IMG/VR virus record: IMGVR_UViG_3300025326_000053
Span: 1-49,539 of that record
DNA: 49,539 nucleotides
From: a virus
Direction: 5' to 3' (one strand)
This document shows, one piece after another, positions 17,299 through 24,758 of this stretch (the first letter of the stretch is position 1; each line of letters starts with the position of its first letter). A program made the position numbers and the translations under genes. A model generated the notes under the pieces. That model searched no databases. It was not told where the DNA came from and was given only the letters and a program-made list of their open reading frames with translations.

Positions 17299-19437
17299 TT
17301 ATCGTGCGCCCGATGGTATCCCGTCCATAAGTGGCGGGGGACCGGGCAAACTTGCTGGCATCCCCAGCGAACCATTCATTTGCGGTGCCATTTGTGGGCC
17401 ACTCGGCCCACCAGGATTCCCGCCCATAGTGCCGGGGCCACCCGGAGCACCCGGGGGTAAGCCTGACGGCATACTTCCACCCATACCCGGTGGCGGCGGC
17501 GCGTTCTGTTTCGCCATCATCTCGCGGTAAATGGAGACAGCGGCAAAGTCGCCTTCCTCCTCCAGTAACCGCATGACCTCGATCTTCTTGTATTCCGGGT
17601 CCTCTTTGAGTTCCTGAATACGCAACTTGCGGGCATACGCCTGTGGGTCCTGCACGCCGCGCATCTCCAACGCTTCCTCGGTCAGGATCAGGCCACCGCT
17701 TTTGAGTTGCATCACGGTATTGGCATACGAGGCAAGGGCTGACATCTTGATAGATGTGCGCTTGCTACGGATATTCGGGCCTGCCTCACGGAGTTCCATG
17801 TGGGTGATCTTGACGATGCCCTCACGGCCTTCGGTTGGTTGGGCCATGCCAATCTCAAACTCGCCACGTTGTCCATCCGTACCGAGCAAATGCCCCCAGT
17901 CGGCGGTGAGTTGCATCGCCATTTCCGCGCACTCACGGTCATAGACCTGCATCATGCTCAACCACGGCGCGATCTTATCCCGTCCCGCCTCAGACAACCC
18001 ATCAATCGCCGTGCCAGATTCATTCGCATTGGAGGTGAGCCCATAGGATGCAGCAGGCATCATGCCGCGCATCGCGGCTTCATTGGTCACGCCCATAATC
18101 GGGCCAACCAGCGACAACCCCGGCTTGTCAGGGCCAGCGACACGGCGCTCATGGCCGGCACGCAGCAGGTTTATCGCGCCTTCGGCTTCACTCATCTGCG
18201 GGGCATCACCATACGTGTGATCGTCCTGCTCAAAGGTCTGTGGCGGGTTGTTCGTCTTTTTGAGTTCGGTGAACATGCGGCCAATAATGGCCTCTTTTTG
18301 CTCGTGTGCCTTACGCATCGCCCAGATATGCGACAACCCCTTGAAGGCAATCTCTTCCTCAATCGTCGCAGATGCACCCGTATGGGCACCCAACGCATGA
18401 AGACTGAGTATGCCGGGATCGCCATACGGTGATACCAGGTACACATACGGGACAAAGCCGAAGCGATGTTCCGCGTTCACTGCTTCGATACCGTCCACCG
18501 ATACCGTGTACCAGCGCCGGTCCCAATGCTCGATCACCTCTACCTGGTCGTTCATGTTGCGGTCGCGTTCACGACCGTCCGCGTTGGTGACCTTTTTGTC
18601 CTGCAACAGGTCTTTCTTGATGCCCTTCTTGAATCCGCCATAGAGCGCGACAACCTGTCCGACTGTCTGCGAATACACGCGACGCATCGTGGCAAGGCCC
18701 TTGTCGCCGTCCCATGTGGGGAAACAGGTAGTCACATCCAACAGGTCGGCATTGATGGGGATTTCCGTGGACTCCGCGTTGAAGTCCAGGCTCAGTCGGG
18801 CGCACAGGTGCCCGGTGCCCATTGCGGTTTTGACCTCATCATATTTGAGATCAGTACCAAACGAACGGGAGTGCCTGCGCTCCCACTTGTCGCGGAAGGC
18901 GTGGGCAAACTGTTCCTTCTTCTCGGCAATCTCGGCATTACTCAACCGGGTTGCCCGCGCATCGAAGTTGATGTCGCAGGTGGCGACAAGGTTCACGGCA
19001 AGGTTGTAATCGTGGACAAGCGACGGGTCCTGGAATGTGACTTCGGCATCGGGCTCAAAGCCCTCGAAGGTGCCGACGACTTGCAGGTTGAGGATTTTGC
19101 GCTCCATGCGGATACGCTCGATCAGCATCTTGTGAAGGGACTTGTCGCGCTGGGCGGCAGAGATAATATCCTGCAACTCAGGCTTCTGGTAATCCTCGCG
19201 GTTGTACCACTTCTTGTAGCGCGGACCGTTCTGGAGTTCCGATTCCTGCTCCATCAACTTGATAAGCGCCATCATCACTTCGGGATCGGCAAGCATCCCC
19301 ATAATATCCATGCCGCCACCCATTTGCAGGGGAAGCGGCGGTTGGACACCCTCGGGGGGCATAAGTGCCATAGGCGATGCCATAGCCGCTGGCTGTGGCA
19401 TCATGGGCGGGGGACCTTGTTGTAGCGGAAAAACCAT
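17299..19437 (-). CDS. Portal protein
   Basis: 712 residues. The ATG at 19437 follows GGAG with 6 bases spacing, so it is preferred over the TTG two codons upstream. The N-terminus is Pro/Met-rich. The core (~60-600) has portal-type features: a charged helix (SAAQRDKSLHKMLIERIRME), an aromatic beta region (HWDRRWYTVSVDGI) and long C-terminal helices. The last ~70 residues are Gly/Pro/Met low-complexity sequence (GGPGTMGGNPGGPSG). At 712 residues it matches large podovirus-type portals. It is encoded directly after the terminase, as usual. The dodecameric portal forms the DNA channel and docks the terminase. Confidence 0.85.
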   Translation of the reverse strand: MVFPLQQGPPPMMPQPAAMASPMALMPPEGVQPPLPLQMGGGMDIMGMLADPEVMMALIKLMEQESELQNGPRYKKWYNREDYQKPELQDIISAAQRDKSLHKMLIERIRMERKILNLQVVGTFEGFEPDAEVTFQDPSLVHDYNLAVNLVATCDINFDARATRLSNAEIAEKKEQFAHAFRDKWERRHSRSFGTDLKYDEVKTAMGTGHLCARLSLDFNAESTEIPINADLLDVTTCFPTWDGDKGLATMRRVYSQTVGQVVALYGGFKKGIKKDLLQDKKVTNADGRERDRNMNDQVEVIEHWDRRWYTVSVDGIEAVNAEHRFGFVPYVYLVSPYGDPGILSLHALGAHTGASATIEEEIAFKGLSHIWAMRKAHEQKEAIIGRMFTELKKTNNPPQTFEQDDHTYGDAPQMSEAEGAINLLRAGHERRVAGPDKPGLSLVGPIMGVTNEAAMRGMMPAASYGLTSNANESGTAIDGLSEAGRDKIAPWLSMMQVYDRECAEMAMQLTADWGHLLGTDGQRGEFEIGMAQPTEGREGIVKITHMELREAGPNIRSKRTSIKMSALASYANTVMQLKSGGLILTEEALEMRGVQDPQAYARKLRIQELKEDPEYKKIEVMRLLEEEGDFAAVSIYREMMAKQNAPPPPGMGGSMPSGLPPGAPGGPGTMGGNPGGPSGPQMAPQMNGSLGMPASLPGPPPLMDGIPSGAR

Positions 19438-19506
19438 ATGCAACTCCAGCGCTGACGCATTACCATGATTATCGCGATGATGCTAACACCGGAACTGCCA
19501 GACAAA

Positions 19507-19544
19507 CAGAAACGCCACGGGCTTCAAGGTCCGCAGCGTTTCTG
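19507..19544. promoter_or_regulatory. Perfect 9-bp hairpin between terminase and portal genes
   Basis: CAGAAACGC and GCGTTTCTG are perfectly complementary, with a 20-nt loop. The gap 19438-19618 (181 bp) contains no gene. Read leftwards the stem is followed by TTTGTC, so it could weakly terminate terminase transcripts or stabilise the portal mRNA 5' end. Confidence 0.5.
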
Positions 19545-19618
19545 TGAGCGGCGCCGATCAGGAGTTCAACCTGAAGTCTCGTTGTCATCGAACAACGCCG
19601 CCCTGTAATAGCAGTATA

Positions 19619-21451
19619 TCACCTTCTCGTGCGGCCACCCATTGTTCGGCGGATCGGCGGCACGGCACGTTGCATCCCGCCACCGGAGCCCTGCAACGGC
19701 TCCACATTCACCGCGAAGAACTCCATTGCGGTCCTGCGGTGGCTGTACTTGTCATGGGCAGGCTCCAGGATTTCCGAGCTATACGTGCGGCCTTCTTTGC
19801 GGGCCGGGTACTTGGATTCCTTCAATGCGGTCAGCACGGATGCTGCACCCTTGGTATCGTTGAAGTCCAGTTTGCCGAGAATCTTGTTCAGCGCCACCTT
19901 GCGCCGGAGATGGTTACGTGTGTCCTTGGTGGTGATGCCAGGCACCTCAATCGAGGTTGGGGCCTTCACATAGATCACATTGGCACCGCCGGTCAGTTTC
20001 TCGCTATCGTCCCGGAGCCCTTCATAAAAGGACTTCTTGCCGTCACCGCCACGGTGGTTGCCATACGGGTCGCCCACGTACACCACGGGCACCTGCAAGT
20101 TCCCCGTCCAGTCCATAATCCGGGCAATATCCGGGTACTGATGGTACTTGTAGCCGCCGATACCCGAGACATACACGCCCGTCAGGACACTTGCGATGAA
20201 GTGCGTATCCTCACCACCGACGCCCTCGAAGGCATCGACTATTCGGTATCGGTTGGCTTTGGGATCGTCCTGAATCCAGATGATCGCCGCAGGGTCACTT
20301 GTTCCGGGGTCGATGGTGCAATACAACGTTCCGAGGTTCGGATCGAATGGGTAATGGCCAAGTTGGACATCCTGTATTCGTGGGTATACCACCTCCCCAC
20401 GGCCAGCTTCATAAGAGATTTCATACTCGCGCTCGAAGGAGTGCAAGTCGTTGATTGCCCGGGCTTTCTCATTCTCGAACCACTCCTCGGTATGGAAGGG
20501 ATGCACCCACCAGTCCAGTCTCAGGTAACTGGGGGCTTTCGCATACGGGTTAGCCAGTCCCGCACGGCCCAGTTCGGCAAGTTCACGGAAGCCGGGGGAT
20601 TTGAGGTCGGCAGAGGAAAGCGCAAATCTATGAGTTGTCGTCGCTGCCTGATTTGCCCACGCTGCATCGAAGTTCTCAAACCGAGCTGCCTCATCATTAA
20701 CTCGCATAGTTGCGCGGCCACCAACACCTGCGAGTGACGTGGAGGTTTCCCCAAGTATGCTGCATTGTTTTGTTGGATGAGCGATTGTACGGAGTGTAGA
20801 GGAATCATTATTCAATCCTTTCGGCTTCATCCATTCGGGCAGACGCAACCCGGCAGGCACACTCAGTACCAGCCCCAGCAGCGCCTTGATCTTGAAGAAC
20901 AGGGTATCCGATGAGTTGGTCTTGTCCACCTGGTCCGCGTTGCGACTGATAATCCCGGCCACAAACACATCCTGATAGAGAAATGCCCATGAGATATACG
21001 CGCAGAATATCCAGCTTGCGCCCATATCGCGGGACTTCTCGACCACGCCATCGCCGCGTCCGCCTTCAGTCTCCTCCATCGTGGCCTGAATCCAGCGGAT
21101 CATGCCGACCTGAAACGGGAACAGAATCCACGGATACCATGCAGGCGGGTTGCCATCAATACTCCGGGGCTCGAAGATGGCCGTGTACATGATGATCCAA
21201 TACGCCGGATCATCCTTGCAGCGGTCCATTTCGATCTTCTGTTCCTTGCGGTTGTCCTCACACTGCCGCCTACGCAGTTCCCTGTACGCCTTGACCCGTG
21301 TGCGCCACAGTTTCCACTCGTCGGCGTCCTGTGGCACAATCGCCAGTTCCGGCACCAATGCGCCAAGGGCAGGGATCGTTTGCTGTTCCACAAGGAACGG
21401 TGATTGGGGACCAGGGGAGAACCGGCCTGTCTTGGCAATGGCGCTACTCAT
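19619..21451 (-). CDS. terL: Terminase large subunit
   Basis: 610 residues from ATG 21451; its start overlaps the upstream stop (ATGA). It carries an adenine-binding PFQVGMIRW (112-120), a Walker A variant EKSRDMGAS (138-146), Walker B MRVNDEAA (249-256, acidic pair D253/E254) and an RNase H-like nuclease domain with TIDPGTSDPAA (D381) and VYVGDPYG (D461). The Walker A with Lys at the front of the loop instead of a classical GKT is usual for many terminases. The enzyme pumps DNA into the prohead through the portal and cuts concatemers. The C-terminus is Gly/Arg-rich (RRTMGGRTRR). Confidence 0.95.
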   Translation of the reverse strand: MSSAIAKTGRFSPGPQSPFLVEQQTIPALGALVPELAIVPQDADEWKLWRTRVKAYRELRRRQCEDNRKEQKIEMDRCKDDPAYWIIMYTAIFEPRSIDGNPPAWYPWILFPFQVGMIRWIQATMEETEGGRGDGVVEKSRDMGASWIFCAYISWAFLYQDVFVAGIISRNADQVDKTNSSDTLFFKIKALLGLVLSVPAGLRLPEWMKPKGLNNDSSTLRTIAHPTKQCSILGETSTSLAGVGGRATMRVNDEAARFENFDAAWANQAATTTHRFALSSADLKSPGFRELAELGRAGLANPYAKAPSYLRLDWWVHPFHTEEWFENEKARAINDLHSFEREYEISYEAGRGEVVYPRIQDVQLGHYPFDPNLGTLYCTIDPGTSDPAAIIWIQDDPKANRYRIVDAFEGVGGEDTHFIASVLTGVYVSGIGGYKYHQYPDIARIMDWTGNLQVPVVYVGDPYGNHRGGDGKKSFYEGLRDDSEKLTGGANVIYVKAPTSIEVPGITTKDTRNHLRRKVALNKILGKLDFNDTKGAASVLTALKESKYPARKEGRTYSSEILEPAHDKYSHRRTAMEFFAVNVEPLQGSGGGMQRAVPPIRRTMGGRTRR

Positions 21452-21675
21452 CGGTCGCTACCGAGCACACGATCTATCACGGTAGGCAAAGTCATCTCAT
21501 ACATACCTCTCTCCGCTGCAATCTCGTACTCAATATCGTCAGCCAGCGTTATTGCAGACTTGCTCAGCAATGCCTCGCGCACAATGGCGATAATCCGATC
21601 AGTGACTTTTATCGGTGCTTCTATACTGGTTTGCGATACCCATACAACTTCTGCTATCTGTTCGCGTGCGTTCAT
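21448..21675 (-). CDS. Small helical protein (REALLS family), unknown function
   Basis: 75 residues. The ATG at 21675 has GGAGG 6 bases upstream, which fixes the start. The product contains TDRIIAIVREALLS, almost identical to TDRILAIVREALLS in the gene at 41529-41798 on the other arm, so the phage keeps dispersed copies of this module. It overlaps the terminase start by 4 bases and is therefore translationally coupled to it. It has no HTH typical of small terminases. Function unknown. Confidence 0.7.
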   Translation of the reverse strand: MNAREQIAEVVWVSQTSIEAPIKVTDRIIAIVREALLSKSAITLADDIEYEIAAERGMYEMTLPTVIDRVLGSDR

Positions 21676-21685
21676 GGCTGCCTCC

Positions 21686-21850
21686 TTACCGATCACTGCC
21701 ATCTGTGCGCATATACGTACCGCGTTTGTGGTTGTAGTAGTACTTCTCTTTGCCATGCACCTGTTCCCGTCGATGGCTTGACTGCGTAACCAGGAACAAG
21801 AACGCGGGCACCGAGAACAGTCCCACGATCCAGAAGAAAATCTCACTCAT
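21686..21850 (-). CDS. Small membrane protein
   Basis: 54 residues from ATG 21850 (an ATG three bases upstream is also possible). One N-terminal membrane segment, IFFWIVGLFSVPAFLFLV (about 4-21), is followed by a basic, Tyr-rich tail (KEKYYYNHKRGTY). It overlaps the end of the MerR-like gene (ATGAGTGA). Function unknown; it could act at the membrane during infection. Confidence 0.65.
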   Translation of the reverse strand: MSEIFFWIVGLFSVPAFLFLVTQSSHRREQVHGKEKYYYNHKRGTYMRTDGSDR

Positions 21851-22088
21851 CATCGTCCTCCACCGGGTGCAAATGGTCCCGGATGTCGTCAAGCGTCATG
21901 TTCCGGTCCAGGATGGCCTGCACTTCCCGAAGTTGTTGCAGGTGTTCACCCGTGAACCGCTTGTACTGATCGCCACCATAACGCCCTCCCTGCGGCAATG
22001 GCTTCGAGAGCACCCCCCGGCGCAGGTAATACCGCACCGTGCGGACAGGGACCCCCGCCAAATCCGCCAAATCCTCTGCTGAGTACAC
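21843..22088 (-). CDS. MerR-like helix-turn-helix DNA-binding protein
   Basis: 81 residues when started at GTG 22088, which has GGAGGT with 6-nt spacing. An ATG at 22103 would add five residues but lacks a ribosome site. It contains a winged-HTH of the MerR/excisionase type: AEDLADLAGVPVRTVRYYLR (about 3-22), then a wing with KRFTGEHLQQLREVQAIL. The C-terminus is acidic (HPVEDDDE). It is the first gene of the leftward arm, divergently placed against the plus-strand arm with a very short gap, so it may control the switch between arms. It could alternatively act as a small terminase subunit, since it precedes the terminase cluster. Confidence 0.75.
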   Translation of the reverse strand: MYSAEDLADLAGVPVRTVRYYLRRGVLSKPLPQGGRYGGDQYKRFTGEHLQQLREVQAILDRNMTLDDIRDHLHPVEDDDE

Positions 22089-22132
22089 CGTGACACCTCC
22101 CATGCTACACTGATCTATAAGGAGGATACACT
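22089..22132. promoter_or_regulatory. Divergent intergenic region between the two arms
   Basis: Only 44 bp separate the leftward MerR-like gene from the rightward gene at 22133. It contains both ribosome sites (ACCTCC read leftwards, AAGGAGG read rightwards) and a short AT-rich core (GATCTATAAG). Any divergent promoters must overlap the gene starts. No strong -35/-10 pair is visible. Confidence 0.4.
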
Positions 22133-22594
22133 ATGAGTGATACGTACGACAGCACAGCGGACACCATTGCCCATATCAAGCGGGTAAGCGACCTGTTGGG
22201 TGAGGTTGAAAGTGAACTGGAGTTCCGGGCATCTGTTCACGACGCGAGTAAGTTGCAATCACCAGAGAAGGAGGTTTTTGACAGGGTAACGCCACGGCTG
22301 AAAGAACTCACCTATGGCAGTGACGAGTACAAGGCACAGTTGTCCGAAATGAAAGTGGCGCTTGACCACCATTACGCTGCAAACAGCCACCATCCTGAGC
22401 ATTACGATAACGGCATCCGGGGGATGTCCTTGCTTGATGTCGTGGAAATGCTTTGCGACTGGAAAGCGGCTACGGAGCGGCATGAAAACGGGGACATAGC
22501 CAAATCCATTGAGATAAACCAGGACCGCTTTGGGTACAGTGACGACCTGAAACCTATCTTCCACAACACAATCAAGGAAATGGGGTGGGGATGA
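22133..22594 (+). CDS. DUF5662-like protein
   Basis: 153 residues from ATG 22133 with AAGGAGG upstream. It has a helical, His-rich pattern: HIKRVSDLLGEVESEL, RASVHDASKLQSPE (~41-54), HHYAANSHHPEHYDNG (~82-97) and DWKAATERHENGD. This is the layout of DUF5662-type phage proteins, whose His/Asp pattern resembles HD-type phosphohydrolases. It is the first gene of the rightward arm. Enzymatic activity is likely but the substrate is unknown. Confidence 0.75.
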   Translation: MSDTYDSTADTIAHIKRVSDLLGEVESELEFRASVHDASKLQSPEKEVFDRVTPRLKELTYGSDEYKAQLSEMKVALDHHYAANSHHPEHYDNGIRGMSLLDVVEMLCDWKAATERHENGDIAKSIEINQDRFGYSDDLKPIFHNTIKEMGWG

Positions 22595-22893
22595 CCGATA
22601 AAGACGCCTACCGGAAAGAACATGTGCTCATCTTCGGGCATAATCCGGTGCCTGACCTCGGCAGGGGGCGGCAATGTGGTCACCCGATGCACGATTACAT
22701 CGGGTACATGATGGATATGCCAGGTGTTGACGTGGAAATCCCCTTCGACGCCCATGAAATCATCACCGAGGACGACCCGGAAGCGACCGCGTTCCAGGAA
22801 ATCTACGAAAAGGAGACCGATAAGTGGCGCGATGTCATCAAAGAGGTCGAGGAACGGGAAGCATACGAGAAGAAGAAGGGGAAGAAGCCATGA
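22591..22893 (+). CDS. Hypothetical charged protein
   Basis: 100 residues from ATG 22591, overlapping the upstream stop (ATGA). The C-terminal half is a strongly charged helix (KETDKWRDVIKEVEEREAYE) ending in KKKGKKP. The N-terminal half has CGHPMHDYIGYMMD. No family recognised. It is coupled to both neighbours by 4-base overlaps, so it is expressed as part of a short early operon. Confidence 0.65.
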   Translation: MTDKDAYRKEHVLIFGHNPVPDLGRGRQCGHPMHDYIGYMMDMPGVDVEIPFDAHEIITEDDPEATAFQEIYEKETDKWRDVIKEVEEREAYEKKKGKKP

Positions 22894-23126
22894 GAATCAA
22901 CACCGAGTTTGGGCCACTCGAAATCACGCCAAGCGATGCCATCCCGGAAGGCCACCTAATCATGGGGTCGCATAGCGTTGATGGGACCATCACCTTCTGT
23001 TACTACAGCGCTATCACCGGGAAGTCAGCGACATATGCCAGGGCGGACATTGACGAAATCGAGCGCCACTTGATGGAAGGCACGCTCGGCCAACTGCTTA
23101 CGATCCACAAACGGGATGATGTATAA
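22890..23126 (+). CDS. Hypothetical small protein
   Basis: 78 residues from ATG 22890, overlapping the previous stop by ATGA. It looks beta-rich in the first half (FGPLEITPSDAIPEGHLIMG) with a helical end (ADIDEIERHLMEGTLGQLL). No family recognised. It is the last gene of a three-gene overlapping group and is followed by a pair of hairpins. Confidence 0.65.
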   Translation: MRINTEFGPLEITPSDAIPEGHLIMGSHSVDGTITFCYYSAITGKSATYARADIDEIERHLMEGTLGQLLTIHKRDDV

Positions 23127-23127
23127 T
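23122..23127 (+). promoter_or_regulatory. Possible -10 box (TATAAT) at the end of the upstream gene
   Basis: A perfect TATAAT overlaps the stop of the previous gene. No good -35 is visible. It would start transcription just before the hairpins at 23135-23207. Confidence 0.45.
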
Positions 23128-23134
23128 CACCAGC

Positions 23135-23211
23135 AGGAGGGAGCTTTGCGTGGTTGCCTTCCCCTCCTACACTTTTAGCCCCTGTTCCCAGTTTCCGGGA
23201 GCAGGGGTTTC
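23135..23211 (+). terminator. Two hairpins, the second a Rho-independent-type terminator or attenuator
   Basis: AGGAGGG (23135-23141) pairs with CCCTCCT (23162-23168). Then CCCCTGTTCCC (23179-23189) pairs with GGGAGCAGGGG (23197-23207), with one G-T pair, followed by TTTCTG. The position upstream of the gene at 23236 allows either termination of the upstream operon or leader attenuation. Confidence 0.65.
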
Positions 23212-23235
23212 TGCTATCTACCAATGGAGAACAGC

Positions 23236-23676
23236 ATGAGTGAGATATTTGACGGCGACCGTGACTATATTGGCCCCTATCTCCGTTTCCTTGCCGACCA
23301 AATGGGGCTCCGCGATTGGTTCCTGTACCATGGCCATTCAACGCCACAAGACGAAGGACACAGTGAAGTCGTTGGCGGCACATGTACTCCAGAAGAAGGA
23401 CGTAAATCAGCCACCATCCGGCTACGTTCCGACTGGCCGTCCTGGGATGAAGAAAAGTTCCGGCATATCTGCGTCCACGAACTCCTCCACTGCCACTTTG
23501 CGCCGGTGCGCGACCCGTTATCTGAACTTGAATCCCTGATTGGGGTCATCATGTTTGCGCCAACGTGGGCAGCGACAACATCGGCAATGGAATACTGCAT
23601 CGACGGCATTGCCTACGACTGGGGACGACTCCTGCCAACACCCGCTGAGTGGCTGGAACGGGAAACGACACCGTAG
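23236..23676 (+). CDS. Putative zinc metallopeptidase (HExxH)
   Basis: 146 residues. ATG 23236 is chosen because GGAG lies 8 bases upstream; an in-frame ATG at 23224 is possible. The motif HELLH (81-85) in a helix preceded by WDEEKFRHICV is the zincin active-site pattern, and a downstream Glu-rich helix (PLSELESLIGV) could supply the third ligand. Size and context match small phage metallopeptidase-like proteins. A cytoplasmic host-modifying role is an inference. It is bracketed by terminators, so it may be expressed alone. Confidence 0.7.
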   Translation: MSEIFDGDRDYIGPYLRFLADQMGLRDWFLYHGHSTPQDEGHSEVVGGTCTPEEGRKSATIRLRSDWPSWDEEKFRHICVHELLHCHFAPVRDPLSELESLIGVIMFAPTWAATTSAMEYCIDGIAYDWGRLLPTPAEWLERETTP

Positions 23677-23679
23677 TGG

Positions 23680-23688
23680 TGCTATAAT
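23680..23688 (+). promoter_or_regulatory. Extended -10 promoter for a small RNA
   Basis: TGC-TATAAT is a perfect extended -10 box (TGnTATAAT). No clear -35 is needed for this class. Transcription would begin near 23695, after the metallopeptidase stop, and end at the terminator at 23777-23809. Confidence 0.65.
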
Positions 23689-23694
23689 CTGTAT

Positions 23695-23809
23695 GTGGCG
23701 TTATACCTTCCGCCACTGCAAGGATGGCTGGTCAATCTCATAGCACTTTTGCCTCTACCATCCATCCTGATTTACAGGGAGCCCTCTCATTGGCGGGGCT
23801 CCCTTTTTT
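23695..23809 (+). ncRNA. Candidate small RNA (~115 nt)
   Basis: The stretch lies between a perfect extended -10 box and a perfect terminator and has no open reading frame of note. It can fold into GTGGCG/CGCCAC (23695-23700 with 23711-23716), then GGATGG/CCATCC (23722-23727 with 23758-23763) and the terminator stem. An independent promoter, stems and terminator are what a phage-encoded sRNA gene looks like. I recognise no known family. Alternatively it is a leader of the tRNA-like gene downstream. Confidence 0.55.
23777..23809 (+). terminator. Rho-independent terminator
   Basis: GGGAGCCC and GGGCTCCC form a perfect 8-bp stem with an 11-nt loop, followed by TTTTTT. Confidence 0.9.
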
Positions 23810-23829
23810 GTGCCCTATACTGGTAACCA

Positions 23830-23952
23830 GCAGTGGTGGCGGAATAGGTAGACGCGAATCCCGTAAGGGTGTGGTGAGATACGTCAATGAAGGTCGGGTC
23901 GCACCCGGTATGTCCACACCATGCGGGGTGCAAATCCTCGCCCACTGCCCCA
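23830..23952 (+). tRNA. tRNA-Leu-like gene with encoded CCA and aberrant centre
   Basis: GCAGTGG (23830-23836) pairs perfectly with CCACTGC (23942-23948), followed by C and an encoded CCA (23950-23952). A canonical Leu-type D arm (GCGGAATAGGTAGACGC) follows the usual TG. A T arm with loop TGCAAAT and stems CGGGG/CCTCG lies next to the acceptor. The centre is abnormal. D arm leads straight into CCCGTAAGGG, which looks like a Leu variable arm, then ~48 nt closed by GGTGTGG/CCACACC. Within it GTCGG-GTCGCAC-CCGGT is a 5-bp stem with a 7-nt loop having U33 and A37 (anticodon CGC if real). Total 123 nt, against ~85-90 for tRNA-Leu. It may be a degenerate tRNA, a tRNA mimic or a rearranged gene. Confidence 0.6.
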
Positions 23953-24758
23953 TTCATAAACATTGTGCAGAAAATCACAATACATTGTGAAAGAAATCAC
24001 AAGATAAAGATCGTGACGTAAATCACAATGTTCCTTTCCTGCGAACTCGGTGATAAACTGCAAGGACAACCGAAGACAGCAGACACGCATTGATCTGAGC
24101 CGCGCATAACGGCCAGGGAGCACACTACCACCGGGGGACTTGCGGAGCCAACAGGCTCTTGGTACGGACCGGAGAGCCGTATCGTGTTCAACACGAAACC
24201 CACTCACCCATCACGGGGAGGGGGACTATAGGGGGTGGGGTTATCCCTTCCTATGCGGAACGCAGTGTAGCAACGGCGCTAGCCGTTACCCTTGCCGCAG
24301 CAACCCTTACCCTCAGGATTCCCCCAAACTCGGGGGAGAACGAGGGGTCCGGGGGTTGTTTCCTACCGGCACTCAGGACAGGGACACGACGGGAACGAGC
24401 AAGGATGACGAGAGGCGAATCCCCAGAATTCCTGTGACTTTCCTGCATGTTTGGGTGGGTCCCATCCATACATTCACACTCACCCACGCACGAATCCACC
24501 CCGGTAGGTAAGGCAGGCCCCTCCCCACAGGCACACCACCACCACACCACACCACAGAGGAGACACCCCCTCCCCTCCCCCTGTGCAGTGGCAGGCAGAC
24601 AGGTACACCACGAGCAGGGATAGGACACTGGCAAGGCTGGATCATACGGAGTGCTGGCGCGAGCTAAGGTATGAGAGGGATCAACCACCGGCATCAGCAC
24701 CGTCACAGTAACCACCGCGTATCACAGCATCGCATCCCCACCTATCACATGCGCACCG
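23953..24758. other. Long noncoding region (~0.8 kb)
   Basis: No convincing gene on either strand; the open frames here give Cys/Trp-rich or repetitive products. It holds three CRP-like operators (23964-24027), competing hairpins at 24145-24193 (GAGCC-aaca-GGCTC versus GGCTCT/AGAGCC, and CGTGT/ACACG), AACGGC/GCCGTT at 24272-24287, TCCCCC/GGGGGA at 24320-24337 and a C/A-rich, strand-asymmetric stretch at ~24500-24600. Lying beside a terminase-small-like gene, it could hold the packaging site. Confidence 0.55.
23964..24027. promoter_or_regulatory. Three tandem TGTGA-N6-TCACA operators
   Basis: Copies: TGTGC-agaaaa-TCACA (23964-23979), TGTGA-aagaaa-TCACA (23986-24001) and CGTGA-cgtaaa-TCACA (24012-24027). 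Centres are 22 and 26 bp apart. This is the core recognition pattern of CRP/FNR-family regulators. The middle copy is perfect. They lie downstream of the tRNA-like gene with no obvious gene start nearby. Confidence 0.65.

Noticed and set aside
24251-24715. 154-codon minus-strand frame in the noncoding block
   Set aside because: The product is Cys/Trp/Pro-rich and repetitive (VVWWWCACGEG) with no ribosome site and no overlap with neighbours. I treat the region as noncoding.
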